Positions 29,557 to 36,229 of a stretch of 36,229 nt of DNA are shown here, piece after piece. Each line of letters starts with the position of its first letter. Position 1 is the stretch's first letter. Below the pieces are notes generated by a model. The model searched no databases. It was not told the origin of the DNA and saw only the letters and a program-made list of their open reading frames with translations. The position numbers and the translations under genes are program-made. The stretch is from a virus. Location of the stretch: positions 1 to 36,229 of IMG/VR virus record IMGVR_UViG_3300025168_000265, one strand, 5' to 3'.

Positions 29557-29924
29557 TATATTCTCCCATAATCTTTTTGTACCATGAACTCACAATCTTG
29601 TCCATAGTTGTAAAAATAATCTTCATCAAAGGTGTAGTCATATACATCTTTGTATTTTTTAAAATAGTCCTCATCATCTATAATATAACACTTAGATGAA
29701 AAACATTGGTCTTTGTCAATCTGTATCTCATCATAGGACATTCTGTTTTCGTCATTCAATTTATAGAAAGCGTCACACTCTACCTTTTTCTCAGCAAGAA
29801 TGTACGGTGTAAATTCACTTATCTTTGAGTAAGGTACACTTCTTAGTACCGTCCAAGAGTTATCAAAATGACCACCTTCGTGTTCTCTATCGTAATAACT
29901 TCTAGTATAAACTATATTAAACAT
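29556..29924 (-). CDS. Acidic Tyr-rich hypothetical protein
   Basis: A 122-residue soluble, very acidic protein rich in Tyr and Asp ('DVYDYTFDEDYFYNYGQD'). The start 'MFNIVYTRSYYDREHEGG' contains a beta-type opening. The high negative charge is typical of T4-type early proteins that mimic DNA or bind host proteins, but there is no specific match. It belongs to the short transcript from the promoter at 30051. Confidence 0.6.
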   Translation of the reverse strand: MFNIVYTRSYYDREHEGGHFDNSWTVLRSVPYSKISEFTPYILAEKKVECDAFYKLNDENRMSYDEIQIDKDQCFSSKCYIIDDEDYFKKYKDVYDYTFDEDYFYNYGQDCEFMVQKDYGRI

Positions 29925-30022
29925 TAGACAGCCGCCAATGCAAGTTGTTCATTCCATTGGTAAAACCCATACCAAAGGATTAGTGAAAATACTAAATAAA
30001 ATAATATAATTTTCTTTGTCAT
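29924..30022 (-). CDS. 32-residue single-span microprotein
   Basis: First gene after the promoter at 30051-30079, with the leader AAAAAGGATACATT and ATG at 30022. It is one membrane helix ('IILFYLVFSLILWYGFYQW'). The stop shares TAATG with the next gene. Confidence 0.65.
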   Translation of the reverse strand: MTKKIILFYLVFSLILWYGFYQWNEQLALAAV

Positions 30023-30050
30023 AATGTATCCTTTTTGTTATTATTCTTAT

Positions 30051-30079
30051 ACAATACACTAAAATAGCGTAAATGTCAA
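30051..30079 (-). promoter_or_regulatory. Early sigma70-type promoter
   Basis: TTGACA (30079-30074), 17 bases, TATTGT (30056-30051). The 25-base repeat lies upstream, as at 24943-24971. Confidence 0.75.
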
Positions 30080-30099
30080 TAAAAAAATACAAAAAAGAT

Positions 30100-30124
30100 T
30101 AAATTAAAAGTGTTATATTTCAAT
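30100..30124. repeat. 25-base direct repeat, copy 2
   Basis: Identical to 24982-25006. It lies 20 bases upstream of the -35 box at 30074-30079. Confidence 0.75.
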
Positions 30125-30153
30125 GATTTGGCGTAGGTGCGACAAGTTGTCAA

Positions 30154-30252
30154 CTAAAATAGTGTAAAAATACCATAAGAACCAGCAGATATGATTAAAA
30201 TTATAGCACAAATGCCAAAGAATGTGTATATCGCCTCTAATATTTTTTTCAT
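30154..30252 (-). CDS. 32-residue single-span microprotein
   Basis: ATG at 30252 overlapping the oxygenase stop as ATGA. It is one membrane helix ('TFFGICAIILIISAGSYGIF') after a short basic start. It ends the large 30154-36229 operon. Confidence 0.55.
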   Translation of the reverse strand: MKKILEAIYTFFGICAIILIISAGSYGIFTLF

Positions 30253-30890
30253 TTGATACTTAGATTAATTACCAGGGTCACTCGTAATTCATCGCTCTTA
30301 AAGGTAGGTACTTCATGTACCACACTAGATGGTGTAATGATAAAGTCACCTTGGTCTGTTGGTATTTGAAAGTATTGTAATAGATAAGAATGCTTCTCGT
30401 TTCTTATATCTAACTTCTTATATAGAGTTGGTCGTAGATATTGATAGTCTCTACCCCAAGTATGTGAATTATGAAATACTGTGGCTTGATGTTTGTTCTT
30501 ATTATACTTTAAATAATGAATACAAGTAAAATCACTATCGCCAATATGATTATGTGACCTCATGTATTGTCCTTCTGTCATGGCCGTATAATTAGATATC
30601 TGATAAGACCAAGTAAATTTACCACCAATTAATTCTAAATCATTTACAAAACGTGCAAATATATTATTGTAGATAGGGACAATTGTTTTGTATTTTATCT
30701 CTTTAAACTTACTATTGCCTCTATCATTGTTACTGTGGTGTAGATTACTATTCACATAAGAATCCTTATCCCATTTGTTTCTGTTCTTAGATATAGAATA
30801 ATTATGTTCTATGTCTTTGAGTATGTCTGTACTAAATGACTTAGGGTCAATCTTATATTTCCAATAAGGTATGCCAAATATCTGTGTCAT
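30249..30890 (-). CDS. 2OG-Fe(II) oxygenase-like protein
   Basis: A 213-residue protein with the oxygenase pattern 'GQYMRSHNHIGDSDFTCIHY' (metal-binding His near 115-117), 'GDFIITPSSVVHEVPTF' (distal His) and 'LRVTLVINL' (2-oxoglutarate Arg). The N-terminus 'FGIPYWKYKIDP' resembles the other TIGR02466-like phage proteins. It is the last enzyme of the biosynthetic operon, so it may hydroxylate the pathway product. It is linked by ATGA to the unknown protein upstream. Confidence 0.65.
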   Translation of the reverse strand: MTQIFGIPYWKYKIDPKSFSTDILKDIEHNYSISKNRNKWDKDSYVNSNLHHSNNDRGNSKFKEIKYKTIVPIYNNIFARFVNDLELIGGKFTWSYQISNYTAMTEGQYMRSHNHIGDSDFTCIHYLKYNKNKHQATVFHNSHTWGRDYQYLRPTLYKKLDIRNEKHSYLLQYFQIPTDQGDFIITPSSVVHEVPTFKSDELRVTLVINLSIK

Positions 30891-31375
30891 AGGTACATGT
30901 AATCGTTGGCCAATACTCGTTGATGAAAATGTTTCTCAATATGTTTATCATATCCCCACTTTTGTGGAAAACATAGTGTTGGTGCAATGAAAGTATTATC
31001 ATTGACATTTTTTAACTTTAGAAACTCGTGGAATACTTGTTCTTTCAGCCACAGGCCACAAATAACAATTCTATCATATGACCTTAATTCATCTGCTGGT
31101 ATAAATTTTCTTCTTGTATCACCTTCTTTCATTACAAAGAATGGTTGATTTAGCCATCTATCTTCCGTCTCACCATGTGGCTCCATAGATAGATTTATTT
31201 TCCAATCTCTATCTCGTACCATATGTAATCGTGCATTGAGATATTCAATATAGGCATTATATGCCACTTGAATACCCTTTTGTGCATTAACAATGTCTTG
31301 TGGTATTGTTTGCCACAGATTAACTATCTGTACTAATACGTTAGTGCCTAGTCTTTTATCTGTTAGAGTTACCAT
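30887..31375 (-). CDS. Unknown protein of the biosynthetic operon
   Basis: A 162-residue soluble protein. A helical, basic N-terminal half ('NAYIEYLNARLHMVRDRDWK') is followed by an alpha/beta segment 'DELRSYDRIVICGLWLKEQV', which resembles a nucleotide- or ligand-binding strand-loop-helix. No family is recognised. The start overlaps the UDP-glucose dehydrogenase-like gene by 20 bases. Its place between that enzyme and a 2OG oxygenase suggests a pathway role. Confidence 0.6.
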   Translation of the reverse strand: MVTLTDKRLGTNVLVQIVNLWQTIPQDIVNAQKGIQVAYNAYIEYLNARLHMVRDRDWKINLSMEPHGETEDRWLNQPFFVMKEGDTRRKFIPADELRSYDRIVICGLWLKEQVFHEFLKLKNVNDNTFIAPTLCFPQKWGYDKHIEKHFHQRVLANDYMYL

Positions 31376-32504
31376 AGTGTTTCACCGTATGATTTTTGAC
31401 TGGTTCAAGTTCTCTATATGGGTCAATGATACAACTACCAGGATTATCCCATGTTTCAGGTATCATACCCTTATCATGTATCAGTATAGTATAGGCACCA
31501 CCATCTGGTATCTTATCATAATATACTTTTTGACTACCTAGTTTTTCAATATACCAACCAACTAACATAGACGGACTTCCTGCCGTCTGGTCAATACCAG
31601 GTTTAAATGCTTTGCCTAAAATGACTACTGGCATTTGATACTTTAAACAATATCGTGCCATATTGGCTGCTTGTTCTTCTCTCGCTTTCATAATAGCGTC
31701 AAACAAATCATAACCCATTTTATATCTGTCGTTCAATACTCTTAGCGCTATGTTATCTCTTGGATGACAACCACCACCGTCACCAAACCCTGCTTTCATA
31801 TAACTAGGTCCCATAATTCTTTGTGTGCTATTCTTCAATGCATCTGTCACTACATCTACATTCATATGACCTACGTTCTCTGCCACATCTTGTATCATAT
31901 TGACTAATGCCAGTTTAGTAGAAATAAAAGTATTATAGAAAACTTTCAATGCTTCTATTTCTTCCCATGTGCCTATTTCATATCTACAAATTTTATCTAG
32001 TATAGGGTCATATAAATCATAGAGTAAGTCAGCGTCATCACTTGCTTCACCTTCCTCTGTACCTATCATAATCATTTCTGGATTTCTCATGTCCCATTTT
32101 ACGGTGCCTTGAGCAATCAAATAAGGATTGTATATAAATCTACCATTCTTTACTAACGGTGCAATCTCTCGTCTTACGGTGCCAGGTAACATTGTAGAGA
32201 TAACAACAATCAATGTATTCTCATCAACTAAGTTATCAACATCTTGTACGGCAGTCCGTATAAAAGAATAATCAAAATCTTTAGGTGGTAGATGACTTGT
32301 AGGTTCTTTACCGTCATATGCCGGGTCATGTGGCGTTTGTACAGCAATCAATACTATGTCTTTATCTGTACATGCTTCTTTCAACGTGCCAGATAATCCA
32401 GGTACATTTACATTTGGGTCATACCCTATCACATCATGTTTTTCATTTAATACTTCAGCAGCGTCTCTGCCTAATTTACCAAGTCCTATAAATCCTACTT
32501 TCAT
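31356..32504 (-). CDS. UDP-glucose/GDP-mannose dehydrogenase family protein
   Basis: A 382-residue protein from the ATG at 32504, chosen because GGAG lies 7 bases upstream, the ATG shares ATGA with nadE, and the Rossmann motif 'KVGFIGLGKLG' starts there. The central helix 'ALKVFYNTFISTKLALVNMI' carries the conserved Lys and Asn, and 'GDGGGCHPRDN' carries the catalytic Cys and Asp. A C-terminal UDP-binding domain ('VILGKAFKPGIDQTAGSP') follows. The family oxidises a nucleotide sugar to the uronic acid using two NAD+. The substrate is not fixed by the sequence. Next to nadE, the operon supplies both enzyme and cofactor. Confidence 0.85.
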   Translation of the reverse strand: MKVGFIGLGKLGRDAAEVLNEKHDVIGYDPNVNVPGLSGTLKEACTDKDIVLIAVQTPHDPAYDGKEPTSHLPPKDFDYSFIRTAVQDVDNLVDENTLIVVISTMLPGTVRREIAPLVKNGRFIYNPYLIAQGTVKWDMRNPEMIMIGTEEGEASDDADLLYDLYDPILDKICRYEIGTWEEIEALKVFYNTFISTKLALVNMIQDVAENVGHMNVDVVTDALKNSTQRIMGPSYMKAGFGDGGGCHPRDNIALRVLNDRYKMGYDLFDAIMKAREEQAANMARYCLKYQMPVVILGKAFKPGIDQTAGSPSMLVGWYIEKLGSQKVYYDKIPDGGAYTILIHDKGMIPETWDNPGSCIIDPYRELEPVKNHTVKHYGNSNR

Positions 32505-33271
32505 AATTTCTCCATACTGCATACTGGTGGCATGCTCATTTTATGTTTGTTCTTTCCTCTCATTGTTCTAAACTTCTCTATAACATGTATAAGATGAGGG
32601 TCTTCAACTATCTCACCACTTATATCTGCTTTCATCGCCTTTTCTAAATCATCATAACTATAACCTAGTTGTTGTTCATCAGTTCTACCATCTTCCCACA
32701 AACCATCTGTTGGTGGTGCATCCATGATTTTCTTAATGATATCTAAATGTTCTGCCATATGATAAACTTCACTCTTATATAGGTCTGCAATAGGTGATAT
32801 ATCTACACCACCATCACCGTACTTTGTATAGAAACCTACACCAAAATCTTCACACTTGTTGCCTGTGCCTACAACTAATCCATTATTAGATTGTGCTATC
32901 TGATATAACATCATCATTCTTAATCTACTGCGGGAGTTCGCAAATGCCAACTCACTATCTGCCCCTATATATTTACTACCATGTTCAAACTCTGTGAACA
33001 TCTTCTCTAGGTTAATTACTCTGCGACTTACGTTATTAAACTTTTCATCTAACCACCATGTATGTTCTAATGCCAATATATCTTTGTTACGAATAGACAT
33101 AACAATAGGCATAGTTCGTAGTCCAGTCATTGCACATAATGTTGATGTGACAGCACTATCTATACCACCAGATATGCCTATGACTAGTGTATCAAAATTA
33201 TGCTTTGAAGCATAGTCTTTTATCCATTTTACAACATGGTCTATTTTAGATGTAGTTTGTATTTCTTTCAT
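32501..33271 (-). CDS. nadE: Ammonia-dependent NAD+ synthetase NadE
   Basis: A 256-residue protein with the PP-loop 'GISGGIDSAV', then 'GTGNKCEDFGVGFYTKYGDG', 'ISPIADLYKSEVYHMAEHL' and 'APPTDGLWEDGRTDEQQLGY', all NadE signatures. It amidates nicotinic acid adenine dinucleotide to NAD+ with ammonia; the glutaminase domain of the long form is absent. The ATG overlaps the carbamoyltransferase by 26 bases. NAD+ made here could feed the dehydrogenase or replenish pools drained by host NAD-depleting defence. The context favours the first, and the second is speculation. Confidence 0.92.
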   Translation of the reverse strand: MKEIQTTSKIDHVVKWIKDYASKHNFDTLVIGISGGIDSAVTSTLCAMTGLRTMPIVMSIRNKDILALEHTWWLDEKFNNVSRRVINLEKMFTEFEHGSKYIGADSELAFANSRSRLRMMMLYQIAQSNNGLVVGTGNKCEDFGVGFYTKYGDGGVDISPIADLYKSEVYHMAEHLDIIKKIMDAPPTDGLWEDGRTDEQQLGYSYDDLEKAMKADISGEIVEDPHLIHVIEKFRTMRGKNKHKMSMPPVCSMEKL

Positions 33272-34790
33272 ATATTTCTTCTCCCATTACTAATCCGTCA
33301 ACATGACCCATATTTATATATGTTTGCATTGCTTGTGCCGGTGTCTCTACAATAGGTTCCTGATAATTAAAACTTGTATTTAATAATGCCGGTAACCCAC
33401 TTTCTTCTATAATATTATATAGTGTTTCGTTATGTTCTTTTCTTAATATTTGTGGTCGTGTTGTATTATCCACATGATTAACGCCACCTAAATCTACTCT
33501 ATATTCTTCTTTGATTATAGCACTTGTCTGCATATAAGGTGACCATTCATTATAATCTAGTAAATATTTACTTGCATACTTATCAAGTATAATAGGTGCA
33601 TATGGTCGATACCATTCTCTATGTTTAACGTATTCATTTAATTTGTCTCGTACATTAGGTATTGCCGGATTACATAATATACTTCTATGTCCTAATGCTC
33701 GTGGCCCACTTTCACTACGGCCTTCATAGTAACATATTATCTTATCGTCTCGTAACATTTTGGCAACATATTTTATATCTGGTGTGCCTACGTTGTAATC
33801 TGGTCCTGTGTATGGACTAAAGTATGATGGTGTTCTTGGATTGTCTAGTATATGATGATACACATACAAAGCTGCACCTATTGCCAAACCACAATCATTG
33901 GGGAAAGGAGGTACATGTAAATTGGTAAAGTTTGTTCTTTTAATTATCTCTCTATTGGCAATACAATTCAATGCCAGACCACCTGCATAACATAGATTTT
34001 GATTACCAGTATATAGATTATTAATCTCTTGTGTCAATCTACCTGTTGTATATCGTTGTAAACTTGCGGCCACGTTTTGACTTCTAAATCTTTTTGTATC
34101 AGAAATATCTTCACAATCATTGAATGCTCTGGCTCTAGGGTCAAAGTAATGTGGTTTAGGTGCCTCAGATAAGTCTCGGTGTAGTTGTCCTTGTAGGTCT
34201 AAGTTTGGTGTGCCATAACTCGCCAAGCCCATAATCTTACCTGCACCACTACCAGGGTCCCACTCATGTACTCGTTTCATTCTGTAATTATTAAACGTCA
34301 ATGATGACCACATAGCGGCAATATTGCTTCTGCTGCCTGGTTTATATTCTTCTATTTTATTTCCTACACCCTTTGCACTTGCACTATTCTCACTATCGCC
34401 ACCACCATCCCAACTAAAAACTGTAGCACTTTCATATGGACTTGTATAGTAGGCGCCTGCAATGTGGCATAGATGATGATTTACTGCCCAACCTTTATCA
34501 AACTTTGCAAACTCAGTACCCTTTGTTGTTGGTATAGAATAAGGTGGCATTTCTTTTTCATGTTTAGCACAATAGTTCATTATTGTGATAGGATAATTAC
34601 ATGCAATGTGGTCGACATCTTTCATAGTGATACCACAATGTTCTAATGTCTTGTCTATAAACGCCTGATTATAACCGTAGTCATGTTTAATTCTTGTATG
34701 ACGTTCTAGTTCCCAGTTTATCAATACCTTACCGTCTTGTAATACACAAGCAGAGGCATTGTGACCAAAATATAAACCTAATATTATCAT
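33246..34790 (-). CDS. NodU/CmcH-type carbamoyltransferase
   Basis: A 514-residue protein. The N-terminal TsaD-like (Kae1) domain starts 'IILGLYFGHNASACVLQDG' and contains the metal His set 'VNHHLCHIAGAYYTSPYE'. 'VFSWDGGGDSEN' is the ATP-binding turn. The C-terminal domain (about 350-510) has 'GRSESGPRALGHRSIL' and 'KHREWYRPYAPIIL', typical of NodU. The enzyme makes carbamoyl-AMP from carbamoyl phosphate and ATP and carbamoylates a hydroxyl on a sugar or small molecule. It lies between the methyltransferase and nadE with overlaps on both sides. Confidence 0.9.
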   Translation of the reverse strand: MIILGLYFGHNASACVLQDGKVLINWELERHTRIKHDYGYNQAFIDKTLEHCGITMKDVDHIACNYPITIMNYCAKHEKEMPPYSIPTTKGTEFAKFDKGWAVNHHLCHIAGAYYTSPYESATVFSWDGGGDSENSASAKGVGNKIEEYKPGSRSNIAAMWSSLTFNNYRMKRVHEWDPGSGAGKIMGLASYGTPNLDLQGQLHRDLSEAPKPHYFDPRARAFNDCEDISDTKRFRSQNVAASLQRYTTGRLTQEINNLYTGNQNLCYAGGLALNCIANREIIKRTNFTNLHVPPFPNDCGLAIGAALYVYHHILDNPRTPSYFSPYTGPDYNVGTPDIKYVAKMLRDDKIICYYEGRSESGPRALGHRSILCNPAIPNVRDKLNEYVKHREWYRPYAPIILDKYASKYLLDYNEWSPYMQTSAIIKEEYRVDLGGVNHVDNTTRPQILRKEHNETLYNIIEESGLPALLNTSFNYQEPIVETPAQAMQTYINMGHVDGLVMGEEIYERNTNYI

Positions 34791-35437
34791 CTACTGGCAA
34801 TAATTAACATGTTACCTTCTGGTTCAAACTGCCAGTTTTTCTTAAACGGTCCCATATCATATGTACTCATAACATTTACAAACCCTGCCTGTTCAAACTT
34901 CTCATGCCACCAATGTAGACTTTCTCTTATAAAGTGTGACTTATCTAATTCATAACTATCAATAATATATTTCTTGCCATCACCTAGTGGTATCATTGCC
35001 ATTACTCTTTTACCACCATTGTATAATACTTTTAATTGTTCATCTATTTTATCGTAGGGTACATGTTCTAATATATCTTTACATAGTATCCAGTCATACC
35101 CACCCTCAGCACACACTAGTGGCTCTTGCGGTTCTATTACACCACACCACTTACCAGTCTTCGCATCCATTTCATCATATGCATATTGTGATACATCTAC
35201 ACCGTATGCTTTGTATCCTAATAAACGTAATGCTTTGACGGTAAATCCTTTTGCACAACCAAAGTCTAATACTTTTTCACTCTCATGTAAATCCATGTAT
35301 TTAGCAATATGATGTGCCATGGGTATTGTCAGTTCAGGCATCCATCTATAGTGAGAATACAAAGACTTACCTGTCTCTGCTCCACGTTCATAGTAATCTT
35401 CGTTAAAGTATTCTGGTGGGTTAAATAAAGTTTTCAT
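34787..35437 (-). CDS. SAM-dependent methyltransferase (class I)
   Basis: A 216-residue protein with motif I 'VLDFGCAKGFTVKAL', motif II 'AYGVDVSQYAYDEM' and the post-motif region 'YDWILCKDILEHVPYDKI'. It is of the small-molecule/glycan methyltransferase type rather than a DNA methyltransferase, as no target recognition domain or DPPY/PC motif is visible. Start overlaps the radical SAM gene by 17 bases, and the stop overlaps the carbamoyltransferase as ATGA. Confidence 0.85.
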   Translation of the reverse strand: MKTLFNPPEYFNEDYYERGAETGKSLYSHYRWMPELTIPMAHHIAKYMDLHESEKVLDFGCAKGFTVKALRLLGYKAYGVDVSQYAYDEMDAKTGKWCGVIEPQEPLVCAEGGYDWILCKDILEHVPYDKIDEQLKVLYNGGKRVMAMIPLGDGKKYIIDSYELDKSHFIRESLHWWHEKFEQAGFVNVMSTYDMGPFKKNWQFEPEGNMLIIASR

Positions 35438-36229
35438 GTTCTAAAGGTTCTCCAAATTCTGCAAATCTATTTAGTTTGCCATTTATAAAGTCATCTAATT
35501 GATTAACATTGTTTGTAAATACACAACCTGCACAATCTGTATGTGCGTCAAATTTATGCTTGACTTTCTTGTTCATATAGTCTAGTACATCTGAGGCATG
35601 GCATAATTGATAACGTTCATGGAAGTGTTCATAGTTATCATTCAACACCACACTATCACACGGATATACAGTACCAGGTTTGCCTGTTTCTTTATGTATC
35701 TCCTCAGATAGATAAGGTCTAAAATAACTTTGATGGCATGTGCTTTGTTTAGGTGCGCCATGTATTTTGTATTGATGAAAAAACCTAGGGTCTTTAACTT
35801 GTTTCAATACATTATCTAAACTTCTATGTTGTCTTATCAAATTCTCTTGTTGTAATAAACAATTGGGTAATAGACGTATATATTTACTACCACAAGCGTC
35901 TGCCACTTTAGATACTTTCTCTAAGAGACCAACTCTATCACTCATTACTTCGTCTGACGCTTCATGTTCAACTGTGTACACCATAGAATTACCTATCGTA
36001 GTCTTTGACATATCAAATTTTTCTAGTGGTAGTCCTATTCTGTTTTCCCAATCAAAGAATACATTGATACTAATTCGTACCCATGTAAACATTTTACATA
36101 CATCTTCATCAACTCTCTTCCAATAATTCTTACTACCGTTACTAATTAATGCAACTTGTAATCCTTCATTATACAACCATCTTACTAATTCGTTAAAGTG
36201 TTTGTAAGCAGTAGGTTCACCCCCACCAG
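35421..36229 (-). CDS. Radical SAM enzyme, partial (N-terminus outside window)
   Basis: The frame is open to the window edge, so the N-terminal CxxxCxxC loop is not seen. The visible part begins with 'GGGEPTAYKHFNELVRWLYN', the SAM-binding GGEP motif. An internal TTG at 36176 is not the real start. The C-terminal half has a second group of Cys ('STCHQSYFRP', 'TVYPCDSVVL', 'YQLCHASD', 'DCAGC') that fits a SPASM or twitch-type auxiliary cluster. Such enzymes modify peptides or sugars by radical chemistry. It heads the visible part of the biosynthetic operon. The substrate is unknown. Confidence 0.85.
   Translation of the reverse strand, partial: GGGEPTAYKHFNELVRWLYNEGLQVALISNGSKNYWKRVDEDVCKMFTWVRISINVFFDWENRIGLPLEKFDMSKTTIGNSMVYTVEHEASDEVMSDRVGLLEKVSKVADACGSKYIRLLPNCLLQQENLIRQHRSLDNVLKQVKDPRFFHQYKIHGAPKQSTCHQSYFRPYLSEEIHKETGKPGTVYPCDSVVLNDNYEHFHERYQLCHASDVLDYMNKKVKHKFDAHTDCAGCVFTNNVNQLDDFINGKLNRFAEFGEPLEHENFI

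Noticed and set aside
30141-30151. Palindrome GACAAGTTGTC as an operator or terminator
   Set aside because: It is a single short palindrome with a one-base centre, too tight for a hairpin, far upstream of the nearest promoter and not repeated elsewhere in what I scanned.
1-36229. CRISPR arrays, insertion sequences, integrase or attachment sites
   Set aside because: No regularly spaced repeats, transposase motifs, terminal inverted repeats or integrase genes were seen on either strand. The one tRNA shows no duplicated flank.

Overview
The window looks like part of an AT-rich marine myovirus genome of the T4 superfamily, most like the pelagimyophage/cyanophage branch. The evidence is a set of recognisable T4-type genes: gp53, gp48, gp4, gp54 and gp26 for the baseplate, tail and head; gp32, gp59, gp33 and T4-type RNase H for replication and late transcription; plus PhoH, glutaredoxin and several conserved marine-phage proteins of unknown function. 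The host is not shown by the sequence. A SAR11-like or similar low-GC marine proteobacterium is an inference from base composition and gene content.

Layout. Positions 1-3029 (minus strand) carry baseplate and head-completion genes: a gp27-like hub (partial), gp53, gp48 and gp4. Two abutting divergent late promoters at 3035-3050 separate these from a plus-strand late block (3059-7919): a conserved virion protein, gp54, gp26 with a probable -1 frameshift extension, an EF-hand membrane protein and a repeat-rich tape-measure candidate. From 7902 to 13774 (minus) lies the most unusual part. It encodes CsgF, CsgG, two secreted proteins with curlin-type repeats, a FecR-domain protein and a full-length CHASE2 class III adenylate cyclase. 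This looks like a phage-borne curli-type secretion and assembly island with a signalling arm. Two tandem membrane/coiled-coil proteins and a 2OG-Fe(II) oxygenase follow.

Positions 15127-30252 (minus) hold replication, transcription and lysis genes (gp32, gp59, gp33, Cas4-like nuclease, endolysin, PhoH, RNase H, glutaredoxin). Between them are several lipoproteins, many single-span microproteins and a tRNA-Thr that sits inside an open reading frame. The gp32 gene has a long, GC-rich, structured leader driven by a near-consensus sigma70 promoter. Four more promoters of the same design punctuate the region to 30079. Positions 30249-36229 (minus) form one tightly overlapped operon: radical SAM enzyme (partial), methyltransferase, NodU-type carbamoyltransferase, NadE, UDP-glucose dehydrogenase family enzyme, an unknown protein and a 2OG oxygenase. 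It resembles a small-molecule or glycan modification pathway.

Two regulatory classes can be read directly. Early-type promoters have TTGACN, a 17-base spacer and TATAAT-like -10 boxes. Late promoters resemble the T4 octamer TATAAATA. At gp4, gp48, csgF and the small curlin gene the late octamer ends exactly 5 bases before the ATG, which predicts leaderless mRNAs.
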